Below, one piece after another: positions 1-12,250 of a stretch of DNA of 64,000 nt (within the stretch, counting starts at the first letter, position 1; every line of letters starts with the position of its first letter). Under the pieces are notes generated by a model. That model ran no database searches, was not told where the DNA came from, and worked only from the letters and a program-made list of their open reading frames with translations. The DNA comes from Ambrosia x helenae (lineage: Eukaryota > Streptophyta > Magnoliopsida > Asterales > Asteraceae). Position numbers and translations under genes: made by a program. Location of the stretch: assembly GCA_030844895.1 (NCBI GenBank), contig CM061231.1, positions 130,605,023 to 130,669,022 of the forward strand. The letters run 5' to 3'.

Positions 1-210
1 AACTAAACATCCCTATATAGTTAGAAGTGAGAACCACTGTCTTTTATGTGGACTATTTACAAGTCTTTTCTTTGTCAGTACCATAAGTTTGTCTCAAATA
101 ATTCGAGCAGATTTCTAGATCGAGTATGCTTTTCAAGTAGAAATGAGAAGTTGATTTTTATAAAGCTAGTGGAAAGTAAATAAAATTAGAAAAACGTTGA
201 TGTGTTATAC

Positions 211-2544
211 CTGCCATACATGCATGGATCAGTTGTGGAACGATAAAAACTCCCGCCTGTTATTGCTGCAGAACCCTCTTTTTTGTTTATATCAGAGTGG
301 TGATAACCCATTGCTGGAAATATAAGATCTGTTTCTGTGGTATCAGACGTATTGTTTTTGGAAGATTGTTGAGAGTCAACAGGAAGGTGGCCTTCATATA
401 TACTCCACCCATAGTTTCCGCCCTTGGTAATAACATCAATCTCTTCGTAACGATCCTGATCAATGAATTGACGTGTCACTACAATCAAGTTTTGTACATA
501 TCGCCTATCGGTATAGCAAGGAACTTTGAGTGCTTTTGAATCTTTATAAGACTGAAGAAAATGAAAACTAAATAGTCATACTGTACAAACCTGACCAATA
601 TCTGTACAGAGGAAGTAAGAAGGCCTTTGAGAATCAAAGCTACAACGCCAAGGATTTCTGAGTCCTAGGGCCCATATCTCGGGCAACAATTCTTTATCTT
701 CAACGTACGGATTGTCACGCGGTATTGAATAATTTCCCCATAGATTCAGATCATCTGCTTCTTCTGGAATTTGTTTTAATTATTATTATTCAAAAGGCAA
801 ATCTAGCAGAGGTCTAAAGTGAAACGAAATACTTACTAGGTGTTGTATCGACATCCACCCTCATGATCTTTCCAAGCAAAGACTTCTTATTTTGAGCTAA
901 CATGAAAGGACCATTTCTGCCACCACCGTCTCCCAACATTATATACAGATACCCGTCATCAGGCCCAAAAAGAATCTGACCGCCATGACTATTTGTAAAT
1001 GGAAGCCCTATCGTTAGTATCCTCCGGACCTCTGTAGGCTTCCCTTTTGTTGCCTACAAACATATCAGAAATCAGTTCATATTGTAGATAATAGTTTCAG
1101 TTTATTTTTTAGTACCTTTGCAGGTTCTGATGAGGTCCCGTTAACAGTGTACTCTGCGACAACATTATGATACTGGCATGGGTGATCTGATCCTATTTTC
1201 GAAGGGTCACAACCAACATCTGAGTTGCAACCACACCTCCCAGAACATGTGGCGGACGTTTCTTTGTCACAATTGAAGGAAGCAAAGAAACGCCCGTTTT
1301 GGGTAAAGTTTGGATGAAATGCTATCCCCATCAACCCAAACACGGTATCAAATTTGACTTGATCTGTTAAATCTACAAAAGGGGCAGATTGATCTATTCC
1401 CAATGGTTCTGCGGAAGCGTGTGTAGGAATGGTTGCTAGCCATATTTTTCCTGGCAGGTCTGAGAAGAAGGCACGGTCTGAGCCATCTGGATGAGCAGCC
1501 ATATTGATATAGCCTTTATCTCCAAGCCTTTCAAGGCAGAGGCCTTTTGGAGGAAGCGGGGGTTGGGTTGAGTTAAGCTGGACTGGCCTCCCATTGAAAC
1601 AGTCAGCATCTGGTCCACCACCAAATGCGGCACAGAAGTCGCTTCTTGATTGCCAGAGATCGGTGAGCTTAGATGAGGTGTTGTGTGGGAAACCAGCAGC
1701 AGCACCTTGTAGTGAAGGGGCAAAAGGGGAGTTTCTCATGGAGACGTTTTGGCATGTGTCCCATACATGTGTACAGAAACCAGTTGCAGATTGTTTTGAT
1801 AGAGAGGAGTCTGGAGTGTCGCAAAGAAATGGAACTGAAGGAATAATCTGTGATTCAACTTTGAACAGGTTTGCGGAGAACTGATCACATGTCTGAAAAT
1901 TTATCAACAATTGAAGTCAGGGTGTCTGTGTCAATGCATAAAAATCCAAGAAAATGTTTTTTTTTTTTTTTTTTTTGGAAATTACGATTAAAACACTAGT
2001 GGTTAGGCTAGTGAGTGGGTTGGTTAGTTAAAGCTCATTGCCTAAATGACGCAGACGTGGCGCATGGGAGCTTTATTTCACACCACCCAGCCTTTGTGGA
2101 CCATGGGGTCAATAAAGCAATGCATTAAACATTTGGGCAGAAGAAAAGAGTTGGTTAAAGTTGAGTAAAAAGTAAGTTACAGCACAAAGGATGGATTTGA
2201 TAGCAGAAGCACAATTAGGATGAGAGATGTTCATAGCTTCAAACTGCATCTGCAACTGTGAGTCTTTGGTTGAGTCACAACACACTCTCCCTTTGTACGG
2301 ACAAAATGCCAGAGAGTCCTTTGCAATCACAGGTGCCCCTTAACACACAGACACACACATCAGTCAGTCATCATATTATTTATCAAAAACCAGTCTGTGT
2401 GTTTGTGTGCATATAATAATATATACATATACATGCATATTTGTGAAAAGAGAGAGACTCACTCAAGGTGGTGCACATGGGCAGTGAGAAAGAAGGGTAA
2501 GGATACATGAGCAAAAGGCCAAACAAGGCAAGAAAAGCTTCCAT
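211..2544 (-). CDS. HIPL1: HIPL1-like protein (hedgehog-interacting-protein-like, GSDH domain), 3' part beyond window
   Basis: Six exons read on the minus strand: 2463-2544, 2181-2338, 1116-1892, 837-1053, 591-763 and 211-455. All have GT/AG borders and phases that agree, giving about 550 residues. Exon 1 starts with a hydrophobic signal peptide (MEAFLALFGLLLM). Exon 2 and the start of exon 3 form the cysteine-rich folate-receptor-like N-terminal region (FCPYKGRVCC, CDQFS). Exons 3-6 carry the glucose/sorbosone-dehydrogenase-like beta-propeller (GIAFHPNF, FGPDDGYLYIMLGDGGG, LGLRNPWRCSFDS, GGNYGW). Plant HIPL proteins of about 700 residues are secreted or membrane-anchored; their substrate is not established. 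The last exon ends in phase 2 at 211, so the propeller end and C-terminus lie beyond position 1. Positions 1-210 look like intron. No frame defect is visible. Confidence 0.93.
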
Positions 2545-2760
2545 CTTTTTTAGTTGCAAACAGATATTTCTTTTTCTCACACTCTGTATATGTATTATCT
2601 TTATCCTCAATAGTCAATATATGTTTAAAGTAACAGGTTGTAGAGAGAGAGAGAGAGAGACCGCTTTAAAGGAATACAGACAAAAAGAAAAGGCTGCCAC
2701 TGCCATTTAATGTCACTTGCTAAATTAAGTTGAGAATAGTCGTCTATTTCTCTCTCCATT
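2545..2760 (-). promoter_or_regulatory. 5' leader and proximal promoter of the HIPL1-like gene
   Basis: This segment lies directly upstream of the HIPL1-like ATG. It contains a (GA)n tract at about 2643-2660, a common feature of plant 5' leaders. No clear TATA box was identified, so the limits are only approximate. Confidence 0.35.
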
Positions 2761-3522
2761 GACAATGGTTTACCAACAAGAAACCATTTTACAACCACTT
2801 AAAGTGAGATATGATATAATGGACCCACCACTCTCACTAATTCTAACCTAATCCTTGAAGATCTCAGTGGATACAACTGCACTAAGAAACTTGTGTTTTT
2901 TGCTTTTTTGTTTTTCTATAAATGGAACTAGGTAGTGTTTTTTGCTTTTTCGTTTGTAAATAAATGGTACAATACCAACACTTGTTATAACAATCAAAAG
3001 AGAACCCAAAAAAATAAGTTCGGGTAGTTACGATACCTCAAGGTACACTGCCGACATGTCATGATCGTTGCAGTGGTGGTGAAACCTCTTAAGTGATATT
3101 TGTTGATACACAATCAATCTCACAAACACTCAAGAACAACCGTAAAATGAAAAAGATAACAAATTGCTTTTCGAATGAAACTTAATTAATTCACTAGTGC
3201 TGATACAAAGGAAATAAATAGATAGAAAAATACTGAAAACTAGGAACCATGACTACCACTACTCAACTAACGCCTATAGACTAGGCAAACATTAACCAAG
3301 TAAACTAACAACCTCCTACTCCTACATAGTAGCATGAGATAAAACAATTAAATAAAGACAAAGTAAATAAGTAAACACTGCATATGCACGTGCACTTCTT
3401 GAACCCAACAAAGTGAAGTTGTTTTACTTAAAAAAAACAATGTTTTGTAGCTACATTTTAAAACAGAGAAAGACACTAAAATGGTTTTTTGTAATGTATT
3501 TTAACGTTAGTTATAATTATAA

Positions 3523-3570
3523 CTAGATTTTCTACTCGCTCGCGTTGCGGCGCGCTCCGAAATGTTTTAC
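3523..3570 (-). mobile_element. Possible Helitron 3' terminus
   Basis: On the minus strand a GC-rich, hairpin-capable stretch (about 3538-3558) is followed after a short AT spacer by CTAG (3523-3526) and then T. This is the layout of a Helitron 3' end. The matching 5' end was not located, so the extent of the element is unknown. Confidence 0.35.
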
Positions 3571-6500
3571 CATGTAAGAAATTAGGAACTTTAAATTACT
3601 ATGCTTGTTTGATCAGTATACAAATGAGTTTGACTGCTTCACGGCTTTTGACCCATGTGAGGACTAAGACTTATGCACAATATTCATTTATGCTTTGTGG
3701 CGCTTGGCAAAATTTGCTTGCAAATTTTTTTTTGGAAATACTCAGAATGCCGTTGTATATGTGGAGTAGATTTACAAACGCGTTAGGAAAGTATATCGTT
3801 ATATGGAACATCACAACAACTCTACAAAATATGATACAACTCGAGCAAAAGCAGTACCTATTCTTAAAGGAACAACAAAATGTCGATGTCTGGCCTAACA
3901 ATTTGGCTTTGAGGAGAGAAACATAACTTGGTTAAAATGCTTACTTTGTTGATTTTGGCTCAATAATATGTAAAAAATATATTAATTTTTTTTTGTCAAA
4001 ATCTTCTAATCTGTTTCCATCAACAATGAGTCATGAAAATTTCTAAACTAAACCTGGAGAAACTCACATAAAAACAGCAAAATTGTGTAAACAAAGACTA
4101 ATTAGAAATTTAAATAAAACGATTTTAAGGTAGATTTTGTTAAAAAATCGAACAAAGAGAATAAGTCCACCATTCGTGCATACTTACGGTTACCATGTGA
4201 AAGCTGAGTTAGTCGCATGTCCGTCCCGGTTCGCTGTCAAGATGATATCATCTGATATCTTTCATTGATTGAATTCCATATAAACGAATACATGTATTGC
4301 TAATGTTGTTCGGTTGGAATTCGTTTAGTTCGTCGCTTTAGTGGCACTCTTATAGCATATGTTATCAAACAAGTACTATAATATGAATATACCTTCATTT
4401 TCATAAAAATATATCAATGTCAAGGAGAAAGTTTATCACAATTGTATTAAACTTTTTTTAGTTAATGAACATAAGTTATTTAAGGAGATAAAATTAAAAA
4501 AAAAATTAAATGTGTTAAAAGTTTTAATTTATTCAACTCTAATACTAATGTAAAATTATGGTGTGATTGTAAGTTAACCCCTATTAAAAAGCTAAATGGT
4601 TCAAATACTACCATATAAGTATTTTAAGAGTATATTAGTTTACTGTTAACAAAATAAAAATCATCTATTGAAACTCTTGGGGCTTTACTATAAATTATAG
4701 AATTACATTAAATTTCATCATTTTTGTCAAATTGTAGCGTTACTACATTTCTATTATTGGTTTTTAACTTGTTAACCCATAAACCTTTTAACATGAACTA
4801 AACACGCCTATTTTTCTTTGGAGTGGTTTGTTCAATTGTTTGAAACCCATACCATTTTATTTATGTTTTTTTACAAGGCGTGTCAGTGACAAATGCTATG
4901 CATCAATAACTATACTACCCAGATATTTGTATCCAACTTATACCTTTTAGAAGAAAAAAAAACTGATTACAGATTTACCACCATGACTTCTACAAATTTA
5001 ATTAACTCAACGCATTTACAGGAATATTACCATCACAGATTTCAAATAAAAATAGCTAAGAACCACTTGCATCATGAAAATTTAACAAGTTATTGTGAAA
5101 CAACAGCGACCCCTAACATTTGCAGATCTCTATAACAGGTTGCATTTGCAGAGATTAGCTTGTCCATACCAATTTAGAACATCTCTGCAATCACACTCGG
5201 ATCGTCTCATCAACTATCACTGTAAGAATTTCCAAAAATATTGATCATTTGATGGATGCAAAAAGGATGTGTACGACAAATTGGGTAATGGGTCAAAACA
5301 AGTAATGTTAACAATGGTCAAAAGGGGTTGCACCGAGCAGGACCGCCTTACAAATGCCTTTTTTTAACATTAGACAAGCTTGCTAATAACTATTGTGTTA
5401 CATTCAAATTTTTAAGTCTCGACTTATTTGACGTTCATAACCTGCATTGACCCACTGTATGTAAAAATCAGTGATCGAAGGCCTAGAAAAACATCAGCGA
5501 TCAAGCATCTAGAACATAAAGCTTATTTTGGGCTACATGCATCATTTTTTTAAAGAGCTCGACTATGGCCTCAAGGTCTAGAAAGACATCAGCGATCAAA
5601 GGCTTCAAGCAATAGCTTTTGCCTAAACTCATAGAATTTAAGCTTTAGTCCTACAGTCTTATGGTTTTAGAGACCAAAAACAATTCTTATGAATCGAATA
5701 CATGTGAATGAATTTCATAAGCTGGTACAATAAACGTCTGGTCGCACACATATATTCTTGAGAAACATGGCCACGGTATCCCTGATAAATAAACTTAGTT
5801 ATGCCTGGTTGCCAAAAAAAATATTCTTGAAAAACTTGTTACCCTTTTGGATTTAACTCAAGAAGGCCCAAATAGTATCATATCAAAATTAACATGTGCT
5901 TGAACTTATGACTGCTAGCTCCTCCCCTACAAAGACAACATGAATACATTCTGATATTGTAAGACTACTCTGGCCCTCAACTCCTGATGGGTCAGTTGTG
6001 CTACACATGAACTTGATTAGATAATCAAACAAACTAAGTAATAAAACATAGCCAATCAGATTCTTAACGATATTATGGTTTATGCAGCCAACATTATTGA
6101 TTATTGTGAGAAAGTTCGTCAGATTAGCACCCAAAGTGAACTTCCTAATCACCAGCTGCACCTGCACTCTCTCGGCTCAAACTGCAGACTGATATCACCC
6201 AAAGTTTATACCTCTTGAATTTGCTTTTTGTTTATGTTAGCTTTTGACAGACTTGGAAGATTACCATAAAATACTTTTAATTCTTCTATCTCTTTTAACT
6301 CTTATAGTAATTAGAAAGTTTAAACCTTACCTTGATAACTTGGCTCTTAAACAGCCCCAAACACATTAAGTGTGATATTAACCCCTAAGCAACGATTATG
6401 GCTTCAAATTTGTAATGGATAACTGATTGCATATGCCCCAGATCCTAAAAATCCAAGAAAAAAAAAACAAGTTATAAAAACTTCATGCACTAAATCTTTT

Positions 6501-7535
6501 ATTATACGTGACACCAAGACATTAGTTTTAGTCTTACATTGCTGCAAGAACAGTTCTGGGTTTGTAGATACAACTCTTGTTTCATGATGACAATCTCTAA
6601 ATTTGTGAAGAATTTACACAGGGAGCCAAAGTTTAGATTTATATGAGCAAAACAGAATTTCAAGTTTCAAATTCAATTTAATTTAGGGTTAAAAAATATA
6701 ATTAAATTATACTTACATCGACCTAGAATCATCATTGCAAGTTACCACCACTATTAACCAACCATAGCCGCTAAAATCAAAACCCGATACAAAATTGCTT
6801 AAAATAAAAAAAAGTAACCATAAACATTCAGTATTACAAAATTCATATTTTAGAGGTCAACTAACCCTAAATTAAAATATGAAAACAAACATTTTAACAA
6901 AATCTAAGACTAAACGACAGGTGCGTTAGTGTGTAATTATTAACGCAAAGAAAAACGCATTGTGTTGACCATCATCACATATTTTTAATTTCACAAAAAA
7001 TTAGTGTTCGTAAGATGATAATAAAAAACACACGATCAAATTAGTGTCATATCTCTTAAAGCAGATTGAACTAATAGGTTGAAAAATACTCGAATGAACC
7101 TTTGGATAGGTCGTACACTACAGCCTTTGTTAGTTATGTGGTTGGCAAAAGAAAGATGATTGTAGGTGACATGTCATATGTAGTCCATCTTGATGCTTTC
7201 TCATGTCCAAGTGTTAGGGACTGTAACATGGGTCAAAGAAAAGCCCTTGTTTTGCCCTGTACCATTAGAATAAAAGCTCAGTAAGATTTTTTCACAATTT
7301 ATAGACATATTGAACTTTAAAACATATCAATAACCCTGTACAAGTTTAACTTAACTTCAAATGAAACCATTCCATTTGATATGTTTTTTTCATTTCCCTA
7401 GGTAAACGCAAAGAATTTGAAAGCGATTAATGTAACTAATTCAACCAATGTCGTCACTAATAGATAGAAAGTGACAGTAATTTAAGTTTGAAGATACAAT
7501 TAACTACACAGATTATATAAAGATGAGCCATAGTC

Positions 7536-8000
7536 CGGAATGGACCTACGGGTCGCCCCGAGCGGGTGACTGACATGAACTTATTTAATATATCTTATTA
7601 TATTGTACTAACTCTTTCGCGAGGTTCAGCGCTACTGGACCTGGGACTTGTAGAGAAACCCCTAACTGGGCTTGGCCCAATTATGTTAGGGGCTCCATTT
7701 GGGTAGCCCATTGACTTGGGTCCATTTGGAAAGCCCATTAACTCCCTATATAAAGAGGTCTCCACCTCTTCTATAGACAAGTTATGAGCACCTCACTTTT
7801 TTACTACTAGGTAGAGGAGAGTTTTCTCCTCCAAGCCTAGGCCCCTCTCTACAGTCCCATCCTCTCTTCTCTCTCTTATTACAGATCCGGTTACAAAAGA
7901 TGAAGCGCACTCTCAATCTCCCCTTCTCTAAGAGGATTAAAACCTGCCCAATCAATCGGGTAAGTTTTTTCCTCTTCATATACATAATGCTTAACCCCTA
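7536..8000 (+). mobile_element. Putative LTR-like segment with a TATA box
   Basis: This stretch differs from its surroundings. It is pyrimidine-rich, has two related GGGCCCAAT/AGCCCATT-type motifs, a strong TATA box (CCCTATATAAAGAGG, about 7743-7757), and a C/T-rich leader ending at a possible splice donor (CGGGTAAGT, about 7958). That is the layout of a retrotransposon LTR or a stray Pol II promoter. No second LTR, primer-binding site or target duplication was found. Confidence 0.35.
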
Positions 8001-8676
8001 AGACTGATACGATATGTAATGCAACATCTTCTAGGCAAATTCTTTTTGCGCATTTGCATCAACTTTGTGCGCTCTTTTTTTTTTTTGCATTTATTCTGGC
8101 TTATAATGAACTTAAGAACAAAAGTTATGTTACTCACTTGGATCACATGCTGAAAAACCAAACAAAACCAACATATCGCATAATGATCACCAAAATATAA
8201 TAATTCCAGTTGGCGGCCTTAATATTATTTGCAAAGCCACATTTTTATATACAATGAACCAAAATGAACCAACTTCTATGATCTTTGAAGTAGAACACAC
8301 AAAACTAACAAACATGTTTAAAACAAGAGACAAACTTTACCCTTTTTTGCAAGACTATGACCGGTTGAATCCTGGCCCCTTCTCTGAGGTAGTCTCAACA
8401 GACCCATCATTTCTTTGTTCTTTTTCACCATAACACAAAAGTATATCAAAAGATATAATATAGCAGGACAATTCAAGTAATAAAAATACATCATTTCGAT
8501 GTTAGTTTACCGTAACGCCATTCTTTGTAAGCCATAGAGAACAACCAATTAACAGAGAACTCCATCAATCTTGTCACATCAAAGATGAATTAAGTTAATG
8601 AAAAAAGAATAAGGCATAGAGATATCCAGGGTCCTAAATGAATATGCGTAATGTTCAGCTAATTAATGGTACATAC

Positions 8677-9117
8677 CGTGTCCATGGAAAGGCAGAGTAT
8701 AGTAGTCGTAATTCCTCCAACAACACCAACAATGAACCTCTCATAGTTACTTGTATCCTGATTGCCGGTTAGATCAGCAGCTAACATCTGTAATGAAGGC
8801 CTTATTGTCAGTAAATGAATAAAAGTAACCTTGAAAAAAAATAAATTTATTAGAACAAATATCAAAATTCGCAGATTTAACTATTACATTTTTTTAGATT
8901 AAACATACCTTTTAGGAGCCAGATTCAAAACCTTTAGGAATAGACATTCTTGAAATCTCTCCATTGCCCACATCCCACAGAGCTCCTCATGGTGTAACTC
9001 ATAGAGTCCTTCTTTGACACTAATTGTCCGTCGATTGTTAGCCACTCTGGTTAGAGAGATGGTGATGATGTAATGATAGTCTTTAGGTTTGGGTTAGGGT
9101 TAGGGTTGGGGTTTATG
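8677..9117 (-). pseudogene. Mitochondrial carrier (BTL-type adenine nucleotide transporter-like) gene remnant
   Basis: The minus-strand exon 8677-8787 has proper acceptor and donor sites and reads LTGNQDTSNYERF then GGITTTILCLSMDT. This resembles the end of one repeat and the start of the next in plant mitochondrial carriers of the BTL group (SGNxxTTNFERFxAGxxAGITATxLCLPLDT). The usual P-x-D carrier signature is altered to S-M-D, and the surrounding sequence does not rebuild a whole carrier. A second minus-strand block (about 8905-9060) reads ANNRRTISVKEGLYEL in one frame and GALWDVGNGEIS in another, suggesting frameshift decay. The upstream side is separated by the retroelement insertion at 9118-11858. 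I infer a gene broken by insertion and then degraded. Confidence 0.5.
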
Positions 9118-11858
9118 TGTCACACCCTCAAATTTCCACTGCGGGGTTTATACCGCGAGGCGCATGACAAACCAGGATCCCATAGCCATAAGTCACATGA
9201 ACGACTCTAAATGCCCAACCATTTAGTTCGTTATTGTAAAAACCAAGTTTTAAAGTTTTAACCAAACCAATAATAGTATAGCGGAAGCAAATGAAAAATA
9301 GTTTATAAAGTCTGCGCAAAACACCGCGCCCAAAACCAAATAAATAGTAAATGTGCAAAATAGTTTAATGTTTGAGACCCATGATATGATGCATGACCTA
9401 ACTGTGCTCTGTTCCTAGTTACCTGCAAAAGCATGCTATCGTGTGTCAACATAAAGCTGGTGAGTTCACAAAGTAAAGTAATTTAATATGCAAATGCGCT
9501 GGTTTTCCAAAAACCACGTAAGTAAGTAATAACGTAGGTCCTCCAGACCAAAAAGTTAAAGAGTTGTCAGTTTAAGTGTGTCAGGGGTAGCTAGTCCACT
9601 CAATGTAACTAAACAAGATTATTGGGAAACCTTCAGGAAAATAGTTATTTGCCTCAATGACTGGCGTCTATCAACACCAGTCGGAAATTGTGGTCAGAAG
9701 TTCATGCCCGTGCCTCAAGCACCTCAGACATGAGGTTGCTGCATCAACCTAATAGCGCTATCAACTAATACCCCGTTCGCCTCCAGCGATTAACCCAATA
9801 ATATGCAAGGACTTCAAATGATAGAGTGTTTAGATTACAAAGGACCAATAAGTTTTAAACTGACCGAAAACCCGATCCACACAAGGAATCGTAAAACCGA
9901 CCCACACAAGGAGTCCATACCTGAGTAGTCCCAAATGGACTAGAAAATGTTTACCAAAGTTGTCTCTAATCCGAGACGCATGCTTTTGAGAAAAAGAGCA
10001 GTGAAACTCACCTTAACGTGCAAGCAAAAGAAATCCGAACCGCAAGTAAAGTATGCTACCGACACCCTAATAATAGTGTCACTAAGTGAGTATAGGCGTA
10101 ATATCATTACACCATATAACTCGTTTGTCCAAGGCGTTTTAAACGTTCAAAAAGTGTGTATGTGACGCCTAGTGATTCTACATGCAATAGTAAGCCCTAC
10201 GGACTCGTTGGTGAATGTATTGGTTTCAATTAGCTTCTACATTCCGTATATGTCTCAAACAAGTGTACTTCAGTTACATGTCAATTCCATACCACCTAAG
10301 ACCTCAATTAATCACATAAGCACATAATACACAATCTGTGTTTTCAGGACAGATTGTGCACCATCAAAACGAATTTATTTAAAATAGTAAATCAGTAAGT
10401 TAACCTCCCAAATTTTTACTGAATTTTTTTTGGAATTCACTCAACAACACCTATTTTTGTTTTGTCTTAAATCCAAACACAAAAATAATTAAAATTCGTC
10501 TAATTCAGCTATGTTCAGAAAATCTTCCTAACAGGTCAGTTTGGTAGATAAATCCCCAAAAATTGTGTATTCATCCAAACGGGATGAATCCACTTGGAAA
10601 ACTCATATTACTCCAATATTAACCTTCTGTAAAAATTTCACAACCCAACTCTTTATAAAACTTGAGTTATGATGTTTCAAAGTTGACTCCGTTTGATACC
10701 CGAAATTCTGACCTGACCTATTTTCAATGAAAATTCCAAAAACGACTCAACCGACGTCCAAAACACTTGATTTTACCCATTATGAAAAGCTAAGACCAGG
10801 TGTGACTCAACCATGCAAAGTAAATACCAAAATAATTATGTTAAGGCCGTGTTACAGCCCCTACAAGTTCGTCTAATCATTCTGTCCAGATTTTAGTTTC
10901 GCCTAAATCATACTTTAATCTACTACCGTGTGCATAACAACAATCAACAAACATCAATCATCATTACCAAACATCCCTAATACTTATTTTGATCAGATTC
11001 TACTACTAAACATGCAAAGATCACAACTTTAAAGACCAAAACGTCAATAACTTGCGCAACAAGTATCCTATGATGTTACTAATCGTTTATTATTATGTTT
11101 GATCCGTTTAATCTTCAAAAACTTCATGTTTTAATGAATATTAAAAACTTTCAGACCTGGAAAAACTTTGTTACATGATTTTTATAACAAAAACACAAGA
11201 TAAAAGTGTAAGGAATCAAAGATTATACCCTTGGCTCTTCGATTCGATCAACCGTGCGCCTATGGAGCTTCCCAATTGATGATCTTGAGCCTTAGCAGGA
11301 GCTTTAGGGTTAATATTTCGTGTGGGCAGTAAGGGGGCGATTAGGGTTGAGTTTAGGGGTTGCATGGGGGTTAAGGATGCTTAAATAGGGGTGTAAGGCG
11401 GTTTAGACCCGTCAGACTAATCCGAGCGGCCGCTCGGGCCCTGTGAGCGGCCGCTCGGGCCCTGTGAGCGGCCGCTCACAGGCCCGAGGCCCGCGTGTGT
11501 GTCTCGTTTCGTCACCCGACGCGTTATCCTTCGACGTTTTCGTTATTTCGGACCGTAACAAGTGCAACCCCATGCGTTAAGACCCTAATCAACCTCATAC
11601 TCCACTTTTAGTGATTTTTATTAACGTATTCAGTTTAGGTTCACACAATCACGTATGGTTTTCACATAAGTTCATCAATTATCACAGAGACACATAAGTT
11701 CATTATTCACCAACGTCCGAGGTTCACTAATCATGTAACCAGATATTAACTCACAACAATGCACGTGTGTCCTATCTAGTTAACCCTAGTTAAGTATAAT
11801 GCAAGGAACGTAACTAGAGTTTAGTTAAAGTGAGAACCTGAATTTGCGAGGTATCACA
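9118..11858. mobile_element. Solo-LTR-like element, 2.74 kb, with 5-bp target duplication
   Basis: The element begins TGTCACACCCTC and ends GAGGTATCACA, giving TG...CA ends and an imperfect short terminal inverted repeat (TGTCACACCC against TGTGATACCT). It is flanked on both sides by TTATG (9113-9117 and 11859-11863). A 5-bp duplication with TG/CA ends is the signature of LTR-retrotransposon integration. No internal protein-coding domain, primer-binding site or second LTR is present, so a solo LTR is the simplest reading. A large non-autonomous element is the alternative. It resembles the insertion at 25534-28187 in size and terminal sequence style. Confidence 0.65.
11423..11480. repeat. GC-rich palindrome tandem
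   Basis: Three copies of the palindrome GAGCGGCCGCTC lie about 21 bp apart (about 11424, 11445 and 11466), separated by GGGCCCTGT. The third is extended to an 18-bp palindrome by TGT/ACA. It is a sharp GC island inside an AT-rich solo-LTR-like element. Confidence 0.85.
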
Positions 11859-12250
11859 TTATGAGGACGGTGGCTTCCCATGGGATTAGAGAGAGATCTG
11901 AGTGTGTGTTTTCTTCAAAGAAAGAGAGTGAGAGAATGAAAGCTGATGAGTTTAGGGTAGAATTTTGTTGAGATTGGTATGTAAAGGTTTGGATTGATGA
12001 CATGGCTTGTATCAGCCATTTGATGATATGTTTTTGAATAGTTGTGATTTATTGATGGGTGATCCATGTGATGGGTAATGTCAACCAATCAGATGCATGC
12101 ATGGTCAAATTCACGAATGCTCAAGGGTTTTCAACAAATCTCCCATACCATGCTTTAAAGAGTTGTATCTTATGTTTTATGAGTTGTAAAACTCTTAAAA
12201 TATGGCAAATGACCATTTCTGCCCTTCCTATATGCTTATTAATATAGTAT
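11859..12250 (-). other. Right flank of the solo-LTR-like insertion, possible 5' region of the broken gene
   Basis: On the minus strand this segment has a CT-rich, leader-like tract (about 11885-11940) and an ATG (about 11879-11881) just before the insertion. That would fit the promoter and 5' leader of the gene whose remains lie at 8677-9117. No convincing coding sequence can be read, so this link is an inference. Confidence 0.3.

Larger units (their letters stand above)
2761..8640. other. Gene-poor AT-rich intergenic stretch
   Basis: I find no conserved protein-coding gene here. The longer open frames (3609-3926, 4893-5135, 5889-6167, 7102-7284) have AT-driven composition, no recognisable domain and no splice partners. 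Two pieces look element-derived and are listed separately: a Helitron-like terminus near 3523 and a promoter-bearing, LTR-like segment near 7536-8000. Confidence 0.6.

Noticed and set aside
9085..9115. Telomere-like GGGTTAGGGTTAGGG
   Set aside because: Only a few degenerate units and not the plant TTTAGGG array; it lies at the edge of the pseudogene leader.
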